Shown here: positions 35,290 to 46,215 of the stretch, piece by piece
Position numbering within the stretch: position 1 is the stretch's first letter
How the letters are laid out: each line of letters opens with the position of its first letter
Source of the DNA: Kudoa neothunni
Taxonomy: Eukaryota > Cnidaria
Assembly: GCA_964304625.1 (NCBI GenBank)
Contig: OZ199838.1
Coordinates: forward strand, 7,254,001-7,318,000
Direction of reading: 5' to 3'
Length of the DNA: 64,000 nt
The notes under the pieces: model-generated
Databases searched by the model: none
What the model saw: only the letters and a program-made list of their open reading frames with translations
What the model was told of the DNA's origin: nothing
Translations under genes and position numbers: made by a program

Positions 35290-37470
35290 AGCTTTAATAA
35301 TGATTGGTTAAAAGAGGAAGAGTTTAAAGATTGGCTTGTTCAAGATACCAAAAAACAGTAACTCTAGTTACTGTAAATGCTGTAAAATAATGTTTGAAAA
35401 TGCGAACAAATCAATACTTTTCAAACATAAAAATACAGCTAAACATTAGAAAATTATGAGATAGCTAAACGGACTGTTGATATAACCCATTTCGTAAAAT
35501 CTAATAAGATATCAACAATAACAGATCAAGCTACCAAAAGTGAACTAGCAATTGTTGCTTATTTCACAGACCACAATATCCCATCCAATTGTATTGATCA
35601 TTTCCTTCCCATGTGCAAAATTGCATTCCCCGACAGAAAAATTTGGGAAATGTTGTTAATGAAAAAAAACCAAACTTTCATACATTGTTCAGGATGGTTT
35701 AGCTTTTGAAAAAGATATTTTTATTTCAAATATCTGTGGATCTCAGAAGTTTTCATTAATAATTGATGAGAGTACTGGTCATTTCAATTACACAAGTTTT
35801 TGTAGTTGTAGTTCTATTCTTCCACTATAATAAAGAGAATGTTGTTGACGCTCTGTTAGACACTATAATTGTAGTGGATGGCAAAGCACTCGGTCTTTAC
35901 AACTCTATCAAGAAGCTGTTCGCAGACAGGAATATTCCCATCGAAAACGTCATAGTATTTGGAAGCGATAACTGTTCTTCAATTATGGGATGTGTCTGCT
36001 ATTCAATCGCCTTGTGTGCGAGTAATGTTATGAAGTATCTTCCACCATATTTAGAAGCATTTCTGAAGAACCTAAGTTCTTATTCCTCATGGAGCAGTAA
36101 GAGAAAAAGAGAATTTTCTCTAATTCTGGAGACTATCAATATTTCATGTCATAAAATTCCAAAATTATCACAAACAAGGTGGCTGTCGCGAGAGAATGTC
36201 ATTTCATCTGTGCAAGACCAGTGTAGCGCTCTACTGTTATACTTTCAAGGCGAAGAAAAAATCAACAAAATCAATGATGCTAGTGAAATATACAAAATTC
36301 TCAGGAATAGTATTACGAAGCCAATCTTACTCTTTCTTTGACATGTTCTGCAAAAGATCAATAAATTAAATTGTGAATTTCAGGTTGCATGTTTTGTATA
36401 CCATGATGTCGTCGGAATATAGGAATCTTTTGAGCTTTTTAATCAAAGTTGTGGTGTTACATTCGATGAAATTATCCGAAATTGACCCCTTAAATATTCA
36501 TTATTGCAAACCAGTTACAGAAGTATACCTTGGTGGGTATGTGACAGCATACCTAATAAATAACCCTTTAGATTCTGAGCTGAGGACAGATAGCACATCG
36601 GTGTGACACTCGGACTCAGAATCACGAGGTAATAGATTCGAATCCGCCGGTGGTCAGACTACTGTTTCCATGTCGATGGGTCTCTATCCCATATATTGGA
36701 AGCTGTAGTTAAAGTGTACGTTCGCTGTGGAATGCGATGCACTGGCAGCTAAATTTGCGCGAAGTGGGATGAGCGTGAATAGGAGTTTGAATCTCCGGAA
36801 CCCATCGAAAGGCAAGTAATTTCCAGTCCCACAGAGCCAACGTCCTTAAAGGGATAGGGTTTGGGGTGGTGGTCACCCTGAGATGAGAACGTTTAGTGGG
36901 TTAAAGTCCCGCACAAAGATAAGGACGGGTTTATGTTACGTCCTGCGGTGCCTAAAGCGTTAATGGAAGAAGTCTGACCAACCAGAATTCCACAACCTAA
37001 TAAGAAAAGGATTTGTCATGGGCGAAAAATACTCCAATTGCAAAGTGTAATATACTTGATTCTATTATATCTCGAGATATAAACATGTCACCATTATCTA
37101 TTATACCAATAGCTGATCATTTTCCTCAGCTTGTACTTGAAGAAAATATGAACGAGCTTTGATGATCAATGGCGAAGTTATCGTCTGGTTGCTGACAAAG
37201 TGCCAATTCCTTTTGACGTTATCCCCCGATATTGGTCTAAGTTAAATGAAATAAAGGATGGCTTTAACATTTCAAAATTCGGCATTTTAGCTGATTTTAT
37301 GGTGAACCTAACCATTATGTCACATTCCTCTGCTAACGTCGAAAGAATTTTTTTCGTTGATGAACGCCATTAAAACCAAGCAAATCAACTCTATAAAGAT
37401 TGATACCGTCAAGTGCAAATTAATTTCAAAACAACTCATCAAAAGAAACGGCAATACCTGCGTAACGTGG
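35290..37470 (+). pseudogene. hAT transposase of the nested element
   Basis: Begins with a BED/ZMYM-type leader, SFNNDWLKEEEFKDWLVQD...YCKCCKIMF...LFKHKNT. Then SELAIVAYFTDHNIP. The open frame 35763-36341 carries VFGSDNCSSIMG and the hAT block LSQTRWLSRENVI. Frame 36373-36606 continues to EVYLGGYVTAYLINN, where a SINE interrupts. Past the SINE, WRSYRLVADKVPIPFDVIPRYW, ISKFGILADFMVNLTIMSHS and SSANVERIF form the dimerisation region. Several stops and frame shifts. Confidence 0.82.
36577..37015 (+). repeat. tRNA-derived SINE, copy 1
   Basis: The head (36583-36655) has a pol III A box (TAGCACATCGG) and a perfect B box (GATTCGAATCC) at tRNA-like spacing. A body of about 360 bp follows, with GTCCCACAGAGCC and GGGTTTGGGGTGGTGGTCAC, and a tail with GTCTGACCAACCAGAATTCC. 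The same tail recurs in a diverged copy at 39980-40340. It lies inside the hAT transposase. Boundaries are approximate because no clear target duplication was found. Confidence 0.78.
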
Positions 37471-37990
37471 AAAACCAAGCAATAACTTGATAGATGATAT
37501 CACCTGTGGCGTTGTTTATCGACGTTATCATGAACGACTGAGAAAACACAATAATAAAGTCCAAAATTTAATTGTCGATGATGATAGCAGAGCTGTAGAT
37601 ACGGATGACGATTAAACTCTACATTAGAGGAAGTTCTATTTATTTATTGTTAAACTAGCGTTTTTCTTTACCTTGGGTTTTTTATTCAATCTTGGGGTTT
37701 TTTTCAAAACTTCACTGGGCGCCCTGGTTAAAACACGTCATCCCACAATATTTTTTGTCCTTTTACTATTTTAAAAACACGCTTACTTATTTAGAAGACT
37801 CTATCAATTAATAAAAAAATTTTCAAAATCGGTCTTCGGGTTTGTTAAAAACTGAACCTATCTTAACCCCTAATTTGGATGTAATCATATGGACTAGGGT
37901 GGAACACTGTCCAACGTCGGAAAAAATTAATCCGCAAATGGAAAACATTAAATTGAATTAGGACAAAAGCTAGTCGGACAAACATTGTTT

Positions 37991-38602
37991 ATGTGTCCGA
38001 GCGGACGTTAGGTCACGCGGAAATAATGCCAGCCGTAAGCGTTCCGATTATTTAGATAAAAATTCAAAAATAATACAATTTTAAAAAATTTGCAGAAGTT
38101 TATTGCCGAAAAGAATATTGGTTGGTTGAGAACACAAATGCTGCCGATCTCCATCTCTGGGAAAACATCTCACTCATTAAATTGAACGAGTACATTTACA
38201 AATCTCACATTATATTTAAATATGCTATCAAACTTTCACCCTTAGAAACTCTAAAGAATTCTAAATTGGTATAAATACTTCAAAATTTCATAAATGTCCA
38301 GTTTTAAACAGACAGATGAATGTTGAACATGCTACGAAGCTTAAAGTTAAACATAGCACTGATCACACGAATCATTTGAAAGAGACGACTGCAGATCAGC
38401 TTGGATTAAAAGAAATATTTTATCTGGGAGTGAAATATGGATCACTTTATCAAAATCTTGATGTTTATGAGGCATGGAGTGGAAGGATGGCTATGTCAAG
38501 GTATATTGAAATCATTTATTTGGCATATTCTTCGCCGATCGGAGTAAATGAATTTTCGTTACAATTTGTAGAGAATATAGCGCAAATTCGTTTCTAAATT
38601 AA
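37991..38602 (+). CDS. Unrecognised spliced host gene, about 134 residues
   Basis: Firm exons: 38096-38268, 38316-38500 and 38572-38602, with introns of 47 and 71 nt (GT...AG) that keep frame. The first exon is tentative: ATG at 37991 to 38006 joined over an 89-nt intron restores phase. The encoded protein has VYCRKEYWLVENTNAADLHL, then KLNEYIYKSHIIFKYAIKL, then LGLKEIFYLGVKYGSLYQNL, and ends AMSREYSANSFLN. It is soluble, mixed charge, with no membrane segment. No family was recognised. Consistent phases and good codon content argue for a real gene; it starts about 270 bp after the hAT. Confidence 0.55.
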
Positions 38603-38829
38603 TAACGGCATATGTGATTACACCTGTCTTTCAGCATAATTATAGGAAGTTTGATGTTTAAAATGGATTACACATAATGATTAAGTTAAAAATGCAGTTA
38701 TAGATATATTTTCCACAATATTATATTTTTTCAAAATTAAACATTTAAATGTACAAGTTAATAACGTCTCCTCTGATTCTATTCTAAGTCAACCTAACCT
38801 TTGTCAAAAAAGAAGACTCATGGATACTA

Positions 38830-39057
38830 TTGATATTTTTTGCTATCGTCGAGCATCACACGTATAGGGGAGAAATACGAAATTATTTAAACGAATCTGT
38901 TTCAAAAATATGTGATAATACTCTTATTTATTTAGTCCATTCTAGCCATGCTAACCTCAAACATCTTGCGAATTCAATTCATTCTACCCCAGTGAGTTCT
39001 GCGGAATGTAAGACATGCCTCAAGGACTGGATTAACGTTGCAAAAGATCTGTAATCG
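38830..39057 (+). CDS. Possible 3' exon, unrecognised
   Basis: Open frame encoding GEIRNYLNESVSKICDNTLI, then LVHSSHANLKHLANSIHSTP and AECKTCLKDWINVAKDL. Its open start is TTG, and an AG directly before GGGAG at about 38869 could be a splice acceptor. Charged composition looks coding, but no upstream exon was found and no family is recognised. It could also be a transposon remnant. Confidence 0.3.
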
Positions 39058-39115
39058 TTTAAAGCATACCATTTTGAGAAATTAGATTGTCTCTGAGATT
39101 ATAATTCCTCTAAAT

Positions 39116-39673
39116 CAGGGGTCGGCAACCCACGGCCCGTCAGTTATCTCTATGCGGCCCGCCATGCATTGAATGGCATAAAACATTTTTTTATATCTAA
39201 AATACCCAAATGCTTTTTAAGTTTTTTCTTGATCGTTTTTGCAAATGTTAATATGTTGTCGATATAAATATTAAACATTTTAGTCAACTAAAATTCATTT
39301 TTATTAAATTGGAAAAGCAGAATAAATATGATTGTCAAAATAACATAAAAATTATTTCTACAAAAGTATAAAATATTTTTAAAAATGCATATAGATACAT
39401 CTCATGTTTGTTGACATTGTCCAATAAATCGTCCTTTCATAAGTTTTAGGCACATGTTGATTACATTGGAAATGAAAACTATTGAATATAATATTATTGA
39501 TTTGACGTAGTTTTCAACTTTAACAGATTTTTATCAGTCCTTTTTGATATATTTAAATGTGAGAGTTGAACCAAGAATAATTTAAAATTTTTATGAATTA
39601 ATTTTAATAAGACTCGCATTAGAGTTAGGGTATGTCTGTCTGGCCCGTTACCCAAAAAGGTTGCCGACCCCTG
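39116..39673. mobile_element. Small non-autonomous hAT element, copy 2, uninterrupted
   Basis: Inverted ends CAGGGGTCGGCAACCC and its complement; flanking 8-mers CTCTAAAT (39108-39115) and CTCAAAAT (39674-39681) match at 7 of 8. The 558-bp sequence parallels 369-848 plus 3155-3224, and its TTTTAATAAGACTCGC marks the empty piggyBac site of copy 1. Confidence 0.92.
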
Positions 39674-39979
39674 CTCAAAATCATTATAATAGTTATTGAA
39701 CCAAATTAAATGTACGAAGGTTTCTTAAAAACACTGCGCAAACTAGGCTGTTTCTGTACGGATTATGTTGGATCGGACGCGGATAATTTTTCTAAATATG
39801 TCGAACAAGGGAAAATTTTATTGAAAGTTGTGCCACCCTGATGAAGGCCCATAATCACAGTGTTTATTAGGATTGCGAGTATGCTCAAATAACTCTCTTA
39901 TCTCCATAGCTCCTATTAGTAGAATACACAAATTGTTAATTTGCCAAAATATGTCAGCTACATATTTCTGTTTAGGAAG

Positions 39980-40340
39980 GAGGCAGATGATACGGACATT
40001 TGGTCATTGGACTGTAGATCATGAGGCCACCAGATCAACCCGTACCCGGTAAGACCATTGCTTCTGCAGTTATAGTTTGATTTAGTGGAATGGGTCGGAT
40101 TAGGCATCTAATTCGTCAATGATGTATTAGGTCATAAAAATATACGTTACACAAATAACGTTCTTGGAACTTGGAGGTGTAGTATTTTTACCCATCCTGA
40201 AATGAGTGTTTTTATCGATTTAAACTTCAACATTATATTAGAAAGATCAGACGGGAGGTTATTTGTTACTCGTTGCGGTACCTACAGAGTTTATGAAGTT
40301 CCCCTGACCAATCAGAACTCCAAGGTCTAAAAGATGTGCT
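39980..40340 (+). repeat. tRNA-derived SINE, diverged copy 2
   Basis: Shares with copy 1 a tRNA-like head (GATGATACGGACATTTGG, then GTAGATCATGAGG) and the 3' block GACGGG...GTTGCGGTACCTA followed by CCTGACCAATCAGAACTCC. The B box has decayed. Boundaries are approximate. Confidence 0.65.
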
Positions 40341-40738
40341 AAAAATTTTATATTTTAAACAAAGAAAACTTTATCTGTCTCGTTGACAAGTGATTAGGGA
40401 CCAAAAATAATATACCGCAGTCAATACTGAACACACGTGGACAAATTACCAAAGCTAATGTAAATTTTTATTATAAAAATAATAAATGTTATAAACATTA
40501 GAATGCACACCTCTGTTGTAAATTATTTAATTGACATTCTCAATCTCACATAAATAAGAACATGGTGATAAACATATCTACGTATTATTAAAAAATTGAC
40601 AGAATTTCAGGCGAAAGTATTATGTTGAATATATAAATACATAACTGATCGCAGAACAAACAAAAGCTAATTTCAATAATACAAAATTGAAAGGTATTCA
40701 CAAATATCGGTTGGAAAATAAGGAAGAAACAAACGTTT

Positions 40739-42744
40739 TTAGTCGTCAGTAGAAGGCTCTTTTGAGCGAAGTGGATATTTTCTACCAGAAGCCTATACCA
40801 ATACAAAGATAAAAAATTAGAGCTAGAAAATAGAAATACATGTGTTTTGGAACTCTTGACATTTTCTGTCGAAGAAATGGGTATTTTCGACTTGATTTTT
40901 GGGGTAGTAGTGGCTGATTTTCTTGCACGTTTTTTCTTAACCGCCTCACTACTTTCTTCAGTTGTGAAATCACTGTCAGTGTTGGATTCATATTTAGTGA
41001 TTTTATGGCTGGATCTTCTACCGGAATTTTTTCGTTTCAATTCATGTTTAGTTGATGAGGTAATTTTTTCTCCAGTAGTTGATTGAGGTTTTGAAGGTTG
41101 AGGAACTACTTTATTTCCGTAGAATGAAGCAGCAGTACTAGTAAATAGATTCGATTTATCTTCATTTCCAGTTGGAAGGGTATTCTTCATGGGGACTTTA
41201 AATGTAAATGGTGAATTGGTGCTTAACGTCGCATCCACGTTACTGCCCGTGTTGGGAGTCGAGCGCTTTAGGACTTGAGGACTGAGAGGTTTTCGGTTGG
41301 ATGATTCACGAATGACAGTTGAAGTGGCAAAACTAGGTCGAATTGACCCAAACAAACGTCTAGCAGGTGATACCAAATTTATCGAATCAACAACATTATG
41401 AAAATATTTAGCCGACGTTGACAATAAACTAGGATGCTCAGGCTCAGACGTCATCACCGACGACATTGGTTTAGGAAGTTGTTCCATACCAGTAACAAAA
41501 TGTTCGTCATCATAATCGTCATCAGAGTCAACGGAATAAGTGTGACGATTGCTTCTTTTTCTTACAACATTAAGGACAGACAAAGTTTCTTGTTGTGCTT
41601 TTCTAATGTCTGAAACTGCATGAAACGACTTTTGTAAATGATAATTAGCATTATCGTGCGGCTTACGCGAAGTGTCAACAAGATAGCTAATATCCACATC
41701 GGTAACAGGCAACCATCTGGGAATGTAGTAAGATAACAATGCCCACATCAAATTGACAACAATCACACAAAATGCTCTAACAACAACCACGTATTTGTTG
41801 AGATGTTTCAATGGTTGATTGTTTATCACAAAAAACACCATCGAAGCATCCACTAAAAACAATAACCACAATAATATCATCAATTTGGTTCGGGTATATT
41901 TGGTGTTGGTGATATTGGTCAAAAATAATATATACAGTGAAAGAACTGCAAAAAACAGGATGCCACCGAACTTGTGCATATTCCACAAAGAAGCTCTAAT
42001 CAACTGTTCCAACCGATAGAACACGTCAAAAACCACATCCAATGAATCCATTAGGAGAGCTTTCGAGTTTTCCGCAGATAAATTCATATTTGACAAAGTG
42101 GCAACCAGTTGGTTACTGGCATTTTTTATATAGTTGTATGAATTCGAGGTAACAGATGAAAGAGTATGGACAACGTTCTTAGAGTTGTTTTGTTTGACAA
42201 GTAGTTCGTAATTTTGTTGCTGAACATGACCAAGTTGATTCCAAATTTCCTCCGACAACATACTAATCTGTTCAAGTTGCATATAATATCGTTTATTCCA
42301 ATCTACACGATTCATGTAGTAACAAATTATATCAACGTGAGTGAAATAGAGAGCAATCATTTCAACGTTGTAATTGTCGGAACCAAGATCTTTGAAATAG
42401 TTGTCCAGTTTATCAAGGCATTCATTTTTGTTGGAACAACTTTCATTGAGCCAATGTGTCTTTCTACCAGCAATAGCATACTGACAATTCATCAAACGAG
42501 CAGCAATCATTATTTTAGTGGTTGGATTCATGTTGGAGCAATTAGTCTCCAATAACTCCATAGTTTCGGTGTAACAGGGGTCTTTGTTTTTCTTATATCG
42601 TTCATAAAGAAGAATACTTTCTTTTCTGAACGATTTCTTATCGTTGTACATCGACGAAAACAGAGTGGATGCAGTCGCACAAACAGGCGACATGAGGAAC
42701 ATTATAAAAACCACAAACTTTATATTTATCACATGGATATTCAT
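40739..42744 (-). CDS. KAR5/GEX1/Brambleberry-type nuclear-fusion membrane protein, two exons
   Basis: Brambleberry proteins sit in the nuclear envelope and promote fusion of (pro)nuclei. Exon 1 is 42744-40840; a 47-nt intron (GT...AG) joins it to 40792-40739, giving 652 residues and an end HASGRKYPLRSKEPSTDD. Without splicing the frame runs on into hydrophobic, non-conserved sequence. Seen: signal peptide INIKFVVFIMFLMSPVCATA; a Cys-rich luminal domain (DPCYTETMELLETNC, NCQYAIAG, CLDKLDNYF, DIICYYMNR); a helical region (IWNQLGHVQQQNYELLVKQN); three membrane segments near residues 265-350 (ILFFAVLSLYILFLT, LMILLWLLFLVDASMVFFVI, AFCVIVVNLMWALLSYYI); then a long, basic, Ser-rich nuclear/cytoplasmic tail with an acidic patch SDDDYDDE. 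Length and order fit animal Brambleberry. No lesions seen. Confidence 0.78.
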
Positions 42745-42764
42745 AACTGTATATGGCGACGATT

Positions 42765-45244
42765 TGGGCGCAAGGTAATTACAACGTACAGTGAGTTAGA
42801 CGAGTATTAGACAATCAAGATGATCTCCAAATACCGACAACAACCGCAAATCAATGTAGAGGATTAAATCCATTTTCATATTGTTTTGATTCGACGTTAA
42901 AATTATTTCCCTGTATGTTTTAGGGATTTGTAAGTGCAATCAAATAATTGAAAATGTAGGTTGAATGGGAAAAGCCATTATTAATAGAATAAATACTCAG
43001 GCCAATATCTATAATTTAATCTCCGAATTACAATTCCAAGTCTACGCACGCGGCCAGAAATTTTGAACTTATTCTTTGATTCTAATTATTTGAAGTATTT
43101 ACTTGAATTTTTTTGTCTACTGCTACTCCCTTAGTTATTATTAATTTATTAAAAATTTTAAATGTAGGAATTGCGTACTAGCATGTTAAATTGTTTTCAC
43201 TGCTTAATGTATGAAGCCTACACAAAAAGAAATTGTTCCAGATATAAGTATAATTTAAAAAGTATAACTATCATGTAAATTGGCATTTAAATTAGGTGAT
43301 ACCAAATTTATAGATACGCTTAGGATAACACATAGCTTCAACTTTACAATAACTCTTTAATGGGAAAATATTATCCAGTGTGAAAATTGTTAATCGTGAT
43401 AATACCATAATTGACAGTTGTCCTTAGGCAAATGAATTAACTCGTTATTTTTCATACTAATTTCAATTTTTCATTAATATATGAACTAATATGGAGTAAA
43501 TACAAAATAATTCATCCAATTAACTTTTTGATATGTTTCTAAAAATAGTTTAATTTTAAATAAAAGAAAGGATTTATTCTATTTACCGGAAATTCTCACA
43601 CCAATAAATATGATTAGATATCACATAACATAAACACTATAATATAATCTCATTATTGAAATACTTATTTTATTCATCAGGCTGTATAATATTAACGTAT
43701 CAGAGGATTATACCAAACAAACAGAAAATTCAACAAAAAGCCCCGAACCGTTATGTGGTATTTTACTTTCCAAGGTTTACTCCCAATGAAAATTATTTCA
43801 GGAAATATTTAGAAATAAATGTGTAATTGCCTATTTTTTTGTTTGAAATAATATTTTTGAGGGTCTATTAATTACGCTTAATATTCTCTCGTTACTTCGA
43901 AAATAAAGACATGACTAAGGTTAATTTTACTTTGGAAAAAGTCTGGGAGTTATTTTTGAGGGTATTTTTTAATAAAGAGGGATAATCACACCAAATTTTT
44001 TATTCGAAGTAGATTATAGAATCAGTGCTTCCCTACATATTTTACATGCACATCTTCATGCTAATTCCCCGCTCACATCGCACTTTTGTATCATGTGAAA
44101 GCCGACTCAAAATTATACTTTTATTATTTTAGAGGATATTTTAACTTATGAATTTTCCTGATTATTTACAAAATTGAATAAAGTATATACAAAACTTTAT
44201 TGGTTAACTCAATTTATTACACGTAACTTAAGAAGGACGAATATTTTTTTTTATTCCAGAATTCAACACTCAACGATTGGAGCTACTATTAATTCCTGCT
44301 TAAATATATTTTTACGAAAAATAATAAATAATTCAAATTATATGTTCCTATAATTATTGCAAAATATTAGAAATAAAAAATTTATATAAAAGTAATATTA
44401 AATCATCAAAATTATATTCGTTTAATTAAGCTATGTAGATAAAGGAGAAAATTTAATAGATGAAGTAAAAATAACAGATCAATATAGTTAACAAAAAATA
44501 ACGTTAAAAAAATTTCTATTTATTATTTAATCTCGTAGTTTTCTTTTTTTGGGCTTTTGATAATTAATTCAAAGCGTGGTACTCTTTTGGTCAATGCGAC
44601 GCGAACATCGTTTTCGGAGTTAAATTAATAACGATACTTTTTTATACCATAAAGATGAGAGACACGCCTCAAGTGCCATCTTGTTCTGAATATATCTTAC
44701 TACTTCCTTATTCTATATTGAGTCAGATTTTAATTTAAACTTTGAGGCGTGAGTTTATTAAAATTTAATAAACCCAATAAAGATGCCTTTTAAATGTATT
44801 TAAATAAAAGTAACTAATTTATTCTACTAAATTTGACATTAACTCAAGTGTATAAAGAAATTCTATGATCTTCATTGTACCAACATTTTAAGACAGTTTA
44901 GCTAAAATTCATCCCAGAGGCCAGATACAAATTTTAACATAAAATTTGAAGTGTAACATAATAAAGATTATGCAATTAAATGATGTACCACAGATTTATA
45001 TAGAGCATGAAGTTAGAAACATATTGTGATTTTATTTTTAAGGGATTTACATTATTTAGAAATAGATAAAAATTCTGAAACAGCTGAGTCATATCCTAAG
45101 TATATAATATATTACTTTAAAGGATAATAGGTACGATTTTACATGAAAAAACCGAGTGCAAGGAGTTATATGTTGAATAGGCTTAATATAAAGTATTATC
45201 TTACTACGCCATTTCGTAGAATCAAGTAAAATAAAAAATAAGAT
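42765..45244. other. No recognised gene
   Basis: AT-rich spacer left of the second orphan TIR copy; it should contain the promoter of the Brambleberry gene at its left edge. A short inverted pair (CACGCCTCAAGT near 44665 and ACTTTGAGGCGTG near 44740) is the only structure noticed. Confidence 0.45.
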
Positions 45245-46215
45245 AATGTTAAAATACCCGACACCTAAAAAACGTCCTTTTACGCATGTTTTTCGCATCT
45301 CTTTGTTCACGATTCTTGATGATAAAATGAAATAATGTAGAAAGAAGAAATTCAGCTCAAAATAATAACTTTAAAATTATATGAATTCTTCATCCGAACA
45401 CAGTAGGATACATGTGTATTCTCCATTTTTTTTCAACAAACATTGAATTGATCTCTAATTTGTTTTGATAATCGTCCTTAAATTGATTCTATTTCATATT
45501 TTTTACCATAAAACCAAAATTTTACAATATCAAATTTAATTATACAGGTTTCCATAGGTTTTAAGCATGAATAGTTTAAAAGCGAGAAGACAACCACGTG
45601 CTCTCAAAATATATTTTCTTAATTTTCTTCGAGCTGATGAGTTTATTCAATAATTAATCAACATTTAATTTCAATAGGGAAATAACTTAAGGCAGATTAT
45701 AGGAAGTTATTACTTTTTAGAAGGAATTCTTACATGTGTGTTTAGTATAGCATTCGATAAACGTAAAAATGTAATTATAAAAAACCCAAAAACGAAAAAA
45801 TTATCATTTCTATAAAATCATTAATTTTAATTACTTATATATGTACTGACAAAAATAATGACCTTTATTAACATATTGTGTTTATATCTTGAAATATCCA
45901 CAATTAGTATATTTGGCCGAATTTGTTGTTAGGAAATTCTGGCATATACAAAAATTTATAAAACAATAAAAATATAGTTTAAAATTTTTTTTCAATGTTT
46001 TACACGTACTTCAAGGTAAAAAAACTTAATATAATCATTTTAAAATTAGGTTCCTGAATTTTAATAATTTCTTAATTTCTAATAAAAAATTATAAATTAA
46101 AACAAATCTTACTACCTCAATATCTATATTTAAAAGTTCACAAAATATTTTTATTATGATCAAAAATGAGATGTTTTTGTGAAATTTGAAGAAAGTTTAT
46201 TTTTACAATGTGATG
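45245..46215. mobile_element. Orphan long-TIR element, copy 2, one end missing
   Basis: Starts with a diverged tip (CACCTAAAAAACGTCCTTTT) and follows the reverse complement of 33943-35061 through GAAGACAACCACGTGCT, GTTTAGTATAGCATTCGATA and GAGATGTTTTTGTGAAATTTG. An extra stretch of about 120 bp lies near 45820-45960. The far terminal repeat was not found. Confidence 0.75.

Larger units (their letters stand above)
33829..37726 (+). mobile_element. hAT transposon carrying a nested TIR element and a SINE
   Basis: Ends CAGGGCGTCC at 33829 and the complement of CAGGGCGCCC ending at 37726. Flanking 8-mers GTTGTAAC (33821-33828) and GTTAAAAC (37727-37734) match at 6 of 8. The 3.9-kb span includes an orphan long-TIR element (33943-35061) in the 5' leader and a tRNA-derived SINE (about 36577-37015) in the coding part, leaving about 2.3 kb for the hAT itself. 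Confidence 0.88.

Noticed and set aside
44655-44755. Inverted pair CACGCCTCAAGT / ACTTTGAGGCGTG
   Set aside because: The arms are short and spaced by about 70 bp, without a target duplication or conserved partner, so a transposon or histone-type stem-loop cannot be supported.
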